NCBI GenBank assembly: GCA_027311485.1
Contig: DAICYU010000175.1
Coordinates: 1-7,791, forward strand
DNA from: Acetobacteraceae bacterium
GTDB lineage: Bacteria > Pseudomonadota > Alphaproteobacteria > Acetobacterales > Acetobacteraceae
Direction of reading: 5' to 3'
Length of the DNA: 7,791 nt
The position numbers and the translations under genes are program-made. Numbering within the stretch: the stretch's first letter is position 1; each line of letters starts with the position of its first letter. The notes beneath the pieces were generated by a model. The model was given only the letters and a program-made list of their open reading frames with translations. It had not been told where the DNA came from and made no database searches. Below are positions 1-5,835 of this stretch, piece by piece.

Positions 1-1
1 G

Positions 2-2221
2 TTGTCGACACGGATTGGCGGGTTTGCGCACGAAATGCAACGTGAACGCGGCGCATCCGCCGTCTTTGTCGGCTCCAATGGGCAGCGCCTGCAACGTGAA
101 CTCCCGCGTCAGCGGCAGGAAACGGACGCGGCACGAAAAGCCTATCTGGCGATGGTGCAGGCAGGGGACTACGCTAGCCGGCCAGATGCCTTGGGCGACA
201 CAATCCGCGCCAGCATCATCCAGCTTGACCAGCTTGAGGCGAAGCGCACCGCCATCTCAAACCTAGCTATAAACGGCCTGGCGTCCAACGCCTACTTCAC
301 CGCGACGATATCCCCGCTGATCGATGCGGTCGGCCGGATTGTCAGCCTGTCCGCCGAACCGAGTGTCACCCAGGCGCTGACCACCTTCTATGATCTGGCA
401 CAGGCCAAGGAACGCGCGGGCCAGGAACGTGCCGCGGGCGCCGTCGGCTTTAGCCACGACAAGGTCGACGCCGCGCAATACGCAATGTTCATGGGCATCA
501 TTTCTGAGGAGAATTCCTATTTCCGCTCGTTCGACGTGTTCGCGGGCCAAGCCGACCGTGACCTGCTCGCACGTACCGTGACCGGACCAGACGTGGACGA
601 GGTCATCGCCCTGCGTAAACGCGTCCTCAGTACGCCAATTGGCGAATCGCTCGGTGCCGTCGCCGCCGATCACTGGTTCGAAATAACGACCATGCGAATC
701 GATCGGATGAAGCAGGTCGAAGACAAGATCGCCGCCCGGATGGTTGCGGTCGCCGGATCCGTCCGCAGTACAGCCAATAGTGCCTTTTGGGGTGAAAGTG
801 GTGCAGCCGCGGTTATGTTCGGGCTGACTGTCATCCTTGGCACCGTCATCGCCCGCGGGATCACGCGGCCTCTTCTGGCAATGACTGCCGCAATGCAACG
901 CCTGGCCACCGGTGACCGGGACGTCAAAATACCCGCCCAGGGTCAACCGGACGAGATTGGCGAAATGGCCAAGGCCGTTGGGGTCTTCAAGCAGAACGCG
1001 ATTGAGAACCATCGCCTGACGGAAGCCAAGGCCAATGAGCAGGCACTCAGGGACCGCAGACAGACGGCCATGGACCGTCACACACAGGATTTTGGCGCCT
1101 CGATATCCGGTGTCATGGCCAATCTTGTGAAGTCCGCCGACGGCATGCGATCCGCCGCGCAGGGCATGTCCGAAGCCGCTGTCCACACACGCGACAGCAC
1201 GTCCCACGCGGCGAACGACGCCACCGCGTCGTCCCACGACCTTTCCGCGGTTGCCGTCGCGGCCGAGGAAATGGCCAGCAGCATCTCGGAAATCAGCCGG
1301 CAGGTGACGCACGTGACGGCCGCTGTGAGGGAAGCCGTCGGACTCACCGCCGAAACCAACACGAAAGTCACCGGATTGGCGGACACCGCCGAAAAAATCG
1401 GCGGCATTGTAAATCTGATCAGCGACATCGCCGGCCAGACGAACCTGCTGGCCCTGAACGCGACAATCGAGGCTGCCCGCGCGGGCGAGGCTGGCAAGGG
1501 CTTTGCGGTTGTCGCCAGCGAGGTTAAGGCATTGGCAGCCCAGACCGCGCGGGCGACCGAGCAGATCGGATCCCAGATCATGGCCATCAGTTCGGCCAGT
1601 GCCGAAGCTAAGCATGCTGCCCGGGCCGTCGGTTCGGCGATCGAACGGGTCGATGAGGTCGCCGCGGCAATTGCCGCCGCGGTCGAGGAACAGGCAGCCG
1701 CAACCCAGGAAATCAGTCGCAACGTTCAGACTGTCACTATTGCCACCGGCGGGGTTGCCCAGGCGATGGAGCAGGTGCTCATGATCGCCGGGCAAACGGA
1801 CTCTGCAAGCCGCTTCGTGCTGACTGCCGCGGATGAAGTCCGCCGCACCGCGGATACCCTGCGTCTTGAGGTTGATGACTTCCTGACCGCCATGAACAGC
1901 GACAGCGATGAGCGACGGGCCTATGAGCGGGTTGAGGGTCGCGGCGCGAAAGCCGTGGTAACCATAAAAGGCCAACCACCAGGGCAGGCGGTTGTCCACG
2001 ATATCTCACGCGGCGGCATTGCCTTGCGCTGCGATCTGACGGCGTCTCCGGGTGCCGAGGTCGGCATCGACCTGGGCGCCGGCGCCGGCATCGTCGGCCG
2101 GGTCGTGCGAACCGAACCCGGCCACCTAATGGTTTCGTTTCAGCAGTCGGCCCGCAATCTCGCCTCGGTCGACCGGGCACTCGCGGCGCTCCAGCGTCCC
2201 CCGGCCCTGCGCGCCGCCTGA
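2..2221 (+). CDS. Methyl-accepting chemotaxis protein with NIT sensor and C-terminal PilZ domain (5' end missing)
   Basis: Transmembrane chemoreceptor that should control CheA kinase through CheW in the inner-membrane array. The frame is open at the window edge, so the true start and first membrane helix lie outside; numbering here starts at the TTG at base 2. Residues 1 to about 245 form a helical periplasmic domain that opens with QRERGAS, the pattern of NIT (nitrate/nitrite sensing) domains. A hydrophobic helix at about 267-284 is the second membrane segment. HAMP follows at about 285-337 (TRPL, then DEIGEMA). The coiled-coil signalling domain covers about 360-625, with the conserved hairpin tip at about 465-512 (IAGQTNLLALNATIEAARAG, then GKGFAVVA). 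Residues about 637-720 are a PilZ domain with both cyclic-di-GMP signatures: R639xxxR643 and D667-I-S-R-G-G672. No CheR-binding pentapeptide ends the protein. The family assignment is secure; the ligand is not. NIT domains do not all bind nitrate. Confidence 0.95.
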   Translation: MSTRIGGFAHEMQRERGASAVFVGSNGQRLQRELPRQRQETDAARKAYLAMVQAGDYASRPDALGDTIRASIIQLDQLEAKRTAISNLAINGLASNAYFTATISPLIDAVGRIVSLSAEPSVTQALTTFYDLAQAKERAGQERAAGAVGFSHDKVDAAQYAMFMGIISEENSYFRSFDVFAGQADRDLLARTVTGPDVDEVIALRKRVLSTPIGESLGAVAADHWFEITTMRIDRMKQVEDKIAARMVAVAGSVRSTANSAFWGESGAAAVMFGLTVILGTVIARGITRPLLAMTAAMQRLATGDRDVKIPAQGQPDEIGEMAKAVGVFKQNAIENHRLTEAKANEQALRDRRQTAMDRHTQDFGASISGVMANLVKSADGMRSAAQGMSEAAVHTRDSTSHAANDATASSHDLSAVAVAAEEMASSISEISRQVTHVTAAVREAVGLTAETNTKVTGLADTAEKIGGIVNLISDIAGQTNLLALNATIEAARAGEAGKGFAVVASEVKALAAQTARATEQIGSQIMAISSASAEAKHAARAVGSAIERVDEVAAAIAAAVEEQAAATQEISRNVQTVTIATGGVAQAMEQVLMIAGQTDSASRFVLTAADEVRRTADTLRLEVDDFLTAMNSDSDERRAYERVEGRGAKAVVTIKGQPPGQAVVHDISRGGIALRCDLTASPGAEVGIDLGAGAGIVGRVVRTEPGHLMVSFQQSARNLASVDRALAALQRPPALRAA

Positions 2222-2257
2222 TTTCGCCCAGCATCTCATGCTGTGCCGTCCAGTCGT

Positions 2258-2280
2258 ATCAGCCTGACCGCGAGGCTGGT
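2258..2280 (+). terminator. Weak hairpin after the chemoreceptor gene
   Basis: The arms cagcct (2260-2265) and aggctg (2273-2278) pair perfectly around a 7-base loop, and a T-G wobble and an A-T pair extend the stem outward. It lies about 36 bases past the receptor stop codon, in the gap between two converging genes, where a terminator is expected. No T-run follows, so this is only a candidate. It could equally be chance pairing in GC-rich DNA. Confidence 0.25.
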
Positions 2281-2281
2281 T

Positions 2282-2305
2282 GGCAGGCGGACTATACAGC
2301 CTGCC
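2282..2305. terminator. Second hairpin in the convergent gap
   Basis: A 7-bp perfect stem (ggcaggc at 2282-2288 with gcctgcc at 2299-2305) encloses a 10-base loop. It sits between the convergent receptor and acetyltransferase genes and could end transcription from either side. Neither side has a clear T-run. A smaller palindrome, ttgccggcaa, lies at 2328-2337, right beside the acetyltransferase stop codon. Confidence 0.28.
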
Positions 2306-2345
2306 GAGACGAAACCCACGCAGCCGGTTGCCGGCAAGCAGGCCG

Positions 2346-2819
2346 CTACGCCTGGGTTCGACCGCCGAGCGGGAACGCCATATAGACCCGGTCAAAACCG
2401 TATTCCGTACGGCGATGTTGCTCGACATAGCCGCGCCTCGCATAGATCGCGATATTCTCCCGCATCATTGCGTTCGTGTAGAGCGTGATTGTGTCCCATC
2501 CGCGGAGCGTCGCCTCCGCCTCGGCTAAGTCCAGCAGCGCCCGTCCGAGCCCGGTGCCCTGACGATCTGGCCGCACGGCAATATTGTCCAGCGTGAAGCA
2601 ATCAGGCCCGTCCACCAGCACGAGCACGCCGGATATCGATCCCGCCTCCTCTGCCACCCAGACCTGATCAGCGGCAATCCGGGCCGCATAGTTGTCCAGC
2701 ATCGGCCCTGGTTTGGCGCCAATGACCGTGACGTAGCGCTGGTAGGCTGCCAGCACAGTGTTTCGCACCGCATCGGCATCGGTGGCCTGGGCTTTGCGGA
2801 TCGCGCTGTTGATTGCCAA
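2346..2819 (-). CDS. GNAT-family N-acetyltransferase
   Basis: Predicted cytoplasmic acetyltransferase of 157 residues, a full-length single GNAT domain that would move an acetyl group from acetyl-CoA to an unknown amine. Motif A, the CoA pyrophosphate loop, is clear at about 78-92: DNIAVRPDRQGTGLG, with Q87-x-x-G90-x-G92. Motif B follows as ENIAIYARRGY at about 121-131, where Y126 is the usual position of the catalytic or CoA-thiol-contacting tyrosine. The TTG at 2819-2817 is chosen as start because GGGAGAG lies 8 bases upstream and the protein then begins directly with the beta-1 stretch (INSAIRKA). Longer starts at TTG 2870 or ATG 2864 would add a tail that does not look like GNAT and have no clear ribosome binding site. 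It reads the same way as the transporter gene upstream, but 152 bases and two strong hairpins separate them. The substrate cannot be told from sequence. Confidence 0.87.
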   Translation of the reverse strand: MAINSAIRKAQATDADAVRNTVLAAYQRYVTVIGAKPGPMLDNYAARIAADQVWVAEEAGSISGVLVLVDGPDCFTLDNIAVRPDRQGTGLGRALLDLAEAEATLRGWDTITLYTNAMMRENIAIYARRGYVEQHRRTEYGFDRVYMAFPLGGRTQA

Positions 2820-2827
2820 GGGCTTTT

Positions 2828-2834
2828 CTCTCCC
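2828..2834 (-). promoter_or_regulatory. Ribosome binding site that decides the TTG start of the acetyltransferase
   Basis: On the minus strand this reads GGGAGAG, 8 bases before the TTG at 2819-2817. No comparable purine run precedes the ATG at 2864 or the TTG at 2870, so it favours the shorter protein. Confidence 0.6.
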
Positions 2835-2886
2835 GCCGGACAAGTTTGCAGCTATCCAGTCCATCTGCAATTCGGTGTGCCAAGGC

Positions 2887-2912
2887 CCGTCCGGTTACCG
2901 CCTACCGGACGG
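2887..2912. repeat. Perfect 9-bp inverted repeat, distal hairpin of a pair
   Basis: ccgtccggt (2887-2895) and accggacgg (2904-2912) pair perfectly around an 8-base loop. Only four bases (cgat) separate it from a second strong hairpin at 2917-2944. The pair lies between the transporter 3' end and the acetyltransferase start. No T-run follows on either strand. It could be part of a terminator, a 3'-end stabilising structure, a REP-like element, or a regulator site in front of the acetyltransferase gene. Confidence 0.5.
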
Positions 2913-2916
2913 CGAT

Positions 2917-2944
2917 CAGGCGGGACACGTCGGTGCCCCGCCTG
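2917..2944 (-). terminator. Strong hairpin just past the transporter stop codon
   Basis: caggcggg (2917-2924) pairs with cccgcctg (2937-2944). After one A-C mismatch, cac (2926-2928) pairs with gtg (2933-2935) around a 4-base loop, giving an 8+3 bp stem. It starts 27 bases beyond the transporter stop, the usual place for a terminator or mRNA 3'-end structure. The lack of a T-run argues against classical intrinsic termination. Confidence 0.42.
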
Positions 2945-2971
2945 CGTGACATATGCCAGGATGGCGTCAGG

Positions 2972-4264
2972 TCACGATACCGAGCCGGCCGGTACGATCT
3001 GCAACTGAGATACGAGTTCCTTCCCCTTCGTCTCCGGACTGAAGAACAGGGTCACAACGAAACTCGCCAAACCACCGACAGTGCCAATCAGCATGGGGAT
3101 CGCAAAGCCCACGTGCTGTTCGACCGCGAAATACGTCAGCACCGGCGGCACGAAGCCACCTGTCACGGCGCCGACATGATAGCAGAACGCCCCTGCCGTC
3201 GCCCGTATCTCGGTCGGGAATCGCTCACTGGTATAGGTCGGGTTGATCCCGTAGATCGCGCCCGCAAAGGCGCCCTGGATGGAAAACGCGATCGCCAGCG
3301 TCATGTAGTCGTGCGTCAACAAATAGATTGGCGCAACTGCGGCGCCGACGATGGCCGGAATGATCATCGCCCAGCGTCGACCGATGCTGTCAGTCAGGCT
3401 TCCCCACAGGAAGCTCGCCAGGAACGTAAGGCCGTTGGAGAACGCCAGCGGCCAGCCCACCTGCGCCGCGGTCAGATGCAGTTCCCGGGTCAGGTACGTC
3501 GCGAACAGGCCGAAAATCGAGTAATAGACGACGAACCCGCTCATCAGCCACCAGCAGCAGGAAATCGTGTTCAGCGCCATGCCCTTGCGGAACAAGGCTG
3601 CGACCGGCACCCGCACATGCGCCTGCTTTTCGCGTTGCTGCTTCTGGTTCTCCACCCAGACCTCAGGTTCCTTGACGTAGAAGCGGATCCATACGACCGC
3701 GAGCGCCGGCAGCACACCCATCCACAGCATGCCGCGCCAACCGATTACATCGAACAGCGTTGCGTACAGGACTGCCGCGACCAGATAGCCCAGTGCCCAC
3801 GACCCTTGCAGCACAGCCGACATCAATCCGCGTGACCGGATTGGCCAGCTTTCCGTCGCCAGGGCTGCGCCGGCGGGCCACTCCGCCCCCATACCAATAC
3901 CCAGCAGGGTGCGGAAGACCAGTAGAAACAAGAATGTAGGGGAAAAGCCGGCAATAAAATTGCAGACGGAGTACCAGAGGATGGAGATCATCAACGGTGC
4001 CCGGCGCCCCATACGGTCGGCCATCCAGCCGGCCACCATGGCGCCGCCGAACCGCATCCACATGGTCAGCGACCCGACCAGCACAACCAATGTCAGGTCA
4101 GCATGGAACTCCTTGGCGATGGGTACCAGCAAAAACAGGAATACGGTGAAGTCGAACGCATCCAGTGTCCAACCCAGCCAGGCGGCGATGAAGGCATACC
4201 ATTGATCTTTGGTGGGCTCGCGCCACCACGGGTCCGCGCTCGCGGTCCTTCCTGCGTATGACAT
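2972..4264 (-). CDS. MFS transporter, SHS (sialate/lactate:H+ symporter, NanT-like) group
   Basis: Inner-membrane transporter of 430 residues with about 12 hydrophobic helices, probably a proton symporter for an organic acid. The start of the protein (PWWREPTKDQW, then AAWLGWTLDAFDF at about 28-39) resembles the opening of NanT and other SHS members. The acidic residues D35 and D38 in helix 1 are typical of carboxylate/H+ symporters. The MFS loop 2-3 motif is GWMADRMGRR at about 79-88, and its repeat in the second half is GSLTDSIGRR at about 288-297. RTLLGIGMGAEWPAG in helix 4 and ESWPIRSRG after it also fit the group. The loop at about 196-228 is the central cytoplasmic linker, rich in K, R and Q. 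The ATG start has AGGGAG 8 bases upstream. It is divergent from the glutathione reductase gene. NanT-like names reflect family likeness only: no sialic acid or lactate genes are nearby, so the substrate is open. Confidence 0.92.
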   Translation of the reverse strand: MSYAGRTASADPWWREPTKDQWYAFIAAWLGWTLDAFDFTVFLFLLVPIAKEFHADLTLVVLVGSLTMWMRFGGAMVAGWMADRMGRRAPLMISILWYSVCNFIAGFSPTFLFLLVFRTLLGIGMGAEWPAGAALATESWPIRSRGLMSAVLQGSWALGYLVAAVLYATLFDVIGWRGMLWMGVLPALAVVWIRFYVKEPEVWVENQKQQREKQAHVRVPVAALFRKGMALNTISCCWWLMSGFVVYYSIFGLFATYLTRELHLTAAQVGWPLAFSNGLTFLASFLWGSLTDSIGRRWAMIIPAIVGAAVAPIYLLTHDYMTLAIAFSIQGAFAGAIYGINPTYTSERFPTEIRATAGAFCYHVGAVTGGFVPPVLTYFAVEQHVGFAIPMLIGTVGGLASFVVTLFFSPETKGKELVSQLQIVPAGSVS

Positions 4265-4272
4265 CGTGTAAG

Positions 4273-4278
4273 CTCCCT
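4273..4278 (-). promoter_or_regulatory. Ribosome binding site of the MFS transporter
   Basis: The minus strand reads AGGGAG, 8 bases before the ATG at 4264-4262. It is a strong match to the anti-Shine-Dalgarno sequence at the best spacing and fixes the start. Confidence 0.75.
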
Positions 4279-4285
4279 ATATATT

Positions 4286-4313
4286 TTTATATTGCAACGA
4301 TTTGATCCAACAA
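4286..4313 (-). promoter_or_regulatory. Candidate sigma-70-type promoter of the MFS transporter
   Basis: On the minus strand, TTGTTG (4313-4308) and TATAAA (4291-4286) are 16 bases apart, in a short AT-rich island (about 4278-4310) that stands out from the GC-rich surroundings. Transcription would begin close to the ribosome binding site, so the leader would be very short. The TATAAAAATATATA run allows other -10 registers. Confidence 0.4.
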
Positions 4314-4386
4314 CGGGACTCCGCCGCCAGGTGATCTTGCATGAACCGAAAGGCAGCTCCAACGGCATTTTCATCACGTGCCGGGT

Positions 4387-4410
4387 CGGCTTGCGTCATT
4401 CGCGCAGCCG
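4387..4410 (+). other. Imperfect hairpin in the leader region of glutathione reductase
   Basis: cggcttgcg (4387-4395) can pair with cgcgcagccg (4401-4410), with one bulged C and a T-G wobble, around the loop tcatt. It ends 36 bases before the start codon and 18 before the purine-rich ribosome binding site. It may be a leader structure if the transcript starts upstream. I see no riboswitch signature, and chance pairing is possible. Confidence 0.2.
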
Positions 4411-4430
4411 CCACAGATTAATCCTATCAG

Positions 4431-4436
4431 AAGGGG
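4431..4436 (+). promoter_or_regulatory. Ribosome binding site of glutathione reductase
   Basis: AAGGGG ends 10 bases before the ATG at 4447. The spacing is slightly long but acceptable. It supports the ATG over the in-frame GTG at 4378, which would add 23 residues ahead of the FAD-binding strand. No clear promoter was found for this gene. Confidence 0.5.
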
Positions 4437-4446
4437 ATGGGCGCGC

Positions 4447-5814
4447 ATGGACTTCGACCTGTTTGTCATCGGCGGTGGTTCGGCCGGCGTGCGATGCGCG
4501 CGCATTTCTGCCGGCCACGGTGCCCGGGTCGCCATTGCCGAGGAGCGTTTCTGGGGTGGCACCTGCGTCAATATCGGCTGCGTGCCGAAAAAGCTGTTGG
4601 TCCAGGCCGGCGAATATGCCGGCTGGGCGGATGACGCCGCCGGCTTCGGGTGGACCATTCAGAAAGGCCCGCATGACTGGGGCAAGCTGATCGCCGCCAA
4701 GGACCGCGAGATCGATCGGCTGGAAAGCATCTACCGCAAACTGCTGACCAACGCCGGTGCGACGATCTTTGACGGGCGGGCAACGATCGTCGATCCGCAT
4801 ACAGTGGAGGTCAACGGCCAGCGTGTCATGGCCGAACGCATTGTCATCGCCACAGGCGGCCACCCGGTGCGCCCGCCGATTCCCGGTGCGGAACTCGGCA
4901 TTATTTCGGATGATGCGTTCTATCTGAAGACCATACCGCAGCGTGTCGTGATGGTCGGCGGTGGCTATATCGCCCTGGAATTTGCCGGCATCTTCAAGCA
5001 ACTTGGCGCCGAGGTCCACCTGATCTACCGCCAGGACCTGCCGTTGCGCGGCTTCGACCACGACATCCGCGAAGCCTCGGCCGAGGCGCTGCTGGCGCAG
5101 GGCATCATCCTGCACCCGGGCTGTCAGCCGGAACGACTGGTAGCCGATGGTGATCGCCGAACCCTGACCTTCGGCAACGGCCAGACCGTCACCGCTGACC
5201 TGGTGTTCTTCGCCACCGGCCGCCGCCCCAACACGGCGAATCTTGGCCTGGACAGGATCGGCATCACCACCGACGTGCAGGGCGCCATCCATGTCAACGA
5301 CGCGCTGCAAACCAGCGTGCCGCATATCTACGCCATGGGTGACGTGACCAACCGCATCAACCTGACGCCGGTTGCAACAGCCGAGGGTCACGCGCTGGCG
5401 GATTCCTTGTTTGGCAAGAATCCCCGGGCGGTGTCGCTGGTGAACGTTCCATCCGCTGTCTTTACCACGCCGCCGATCGGCACTGTCGGCCTGTCTGAGG
5501 AACGCGCCGCCGCACTGGGCTGCGTCGATATCTACCTGACCCGCTTTACCCCGATGCGTCACAACCTGACCGGCCGGCCGCGCCGCACGGTCATGAAACT
5601 GGTCGTGGAGCAGGCGACCCAGAAAGTCGTCGGCGCTCACATGATCGGTGAGGACGCACCGGAAATCATCCAGGGCATTGCGATCGCCCTGGTCATGGGT
5701 GCAACCAAGGCGGACTTCGACCGCACGATCGGCATACACCCGACGGCAGCCGAGGAGTTCGTCACACTGCGCACCCGGACCCGGTCCCTCGACCTGGCAA
5801 AGGCGGCGGAATAA
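4447..5814 (+). CDS. gor: Glutathione-disulfide reductase (NADPH)
   Basis: Soluble FAD enzyme, a homodimer in this family, that reduces glutathione disulfide to two glutathione using NADPH, keeping the cytoplasmic thiol pool reduced. The 455 residues match the family's usual length. The FAD Rossmann loop is GGGSAG at about 9-14. The redox-active disulfide is C40-VNIG-C45, followed by VPKK. The NADPH domain has GGGYIALEFA at about 171-180, and R195 and R201 (YRQDLPLRGFD) sit where glutathione reductases bind the 2'-phosphate of NADPH, so NADPH rather than NADH is expected. The second FAD motif is YAMGDVT at about 295-301. The dimer-interface H431-P-TAAEE provides the catalytic His-Glu pair (H431, E436). 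These residues separate it from lipoamide and mercuric reductases. Start chosen at ATG 4447, where the protein begins directly with the FAD strand. It is first of three closely spaced genes on the plus strand and is divergent from the transporter. Confidence 0.95.
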   Translation: MDFDLFVIGGGSAGVRCARISAGHGARVAIAEERFWGGTCVNIGCVPKKLLVQAGEYAGWADDAAGFGWTIQKGPHDWGKLIAAKDREIDRLESIYRKLLTNAGATIFDGRATIVDPHTVEVNGQRVMAERIVIATGGHPVRPPIPGAELGIISDDAFYLKTIPQRVVMVGGGYIALEFAGIFKQLGAEVHLIYRQDLPLRGFDHDIREASAEALLAQGIILHPGCQPERLVADGDRRTLTFGNGQTVTADLVFFATGRRPNTANLGLDRIGITTDVQGAIHVNDALQTSVPHIYAMGDVTNRINLTPVATAEGHALADSLFGKNPRAVSLVNVPSAVFTTPPIGTVGLSEERAAALGCVDIYLTRFTPMRHNLTGRPRRTVMKLVVEQATQKVVGAHMIGEDAPEIIQGIAIALVMGATKADFDRTIGIHPTAAEEFVTLRTRTRSLDLAKAAE

Positions 5815-5835
5815 GCCGTCGGCACCGCCGCAAAC

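Noticed and set aside
1664..1677. Perfect 14-bp palindrome gcggcaattgccgc inside the chemoreceptor gene
   Set aside because: It arises from alanine-rich coiled-coil codons (AAAIAAA) and has no regulatory setting.
263..1999. Long open frame (578 codons) on the minus strand across the chemoreceptor gene
   Set aside because: Its product is rich in G, R and D with no recognisable domain, and it lies fully antisense to a well-supported gene. Long antisense frames are expected in GC-rich coding DNA.
2066..2096. GC-only repeat ggcgccggcgccggc
   Set aside because: It encodes the GAGAG loop of the PilZ domain; simple codon repetition explains it.
2820..2886. Possible promoter for the acetyltransferase (TTGGCA or TTGCAG as -35 on the minus strand)
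   Set aside because: No fitting -10 box at 16-18 bases could be found, so the match is too weak to list.
2813..3835. Plus-strand open frame (340 codons) across the transporter 3' half and the hairpin gap
   Set aside because: The product is very rich in R, Q and H, without hydrophobic order or domains, and is antisense to a clear 12-helix transporter.
4338..4430. Possible glutathione reductase promoter (TTGCGT at 4391 with GATTAA at 4416, or TTGCAT at 4338)
   Set aside because: The spacing or the -10 match is poor for each pair. No OxyR-like or other recognisable site stood out.
4378..4446. Possible 23-residue N-terminal extension of glutathione reductase from GTG 4378
   Set aside because: It does not resemble a signal or targeting peptide, and the ATG at 4447 has a ribosome binding site and starts just at the FAD-binding strand.
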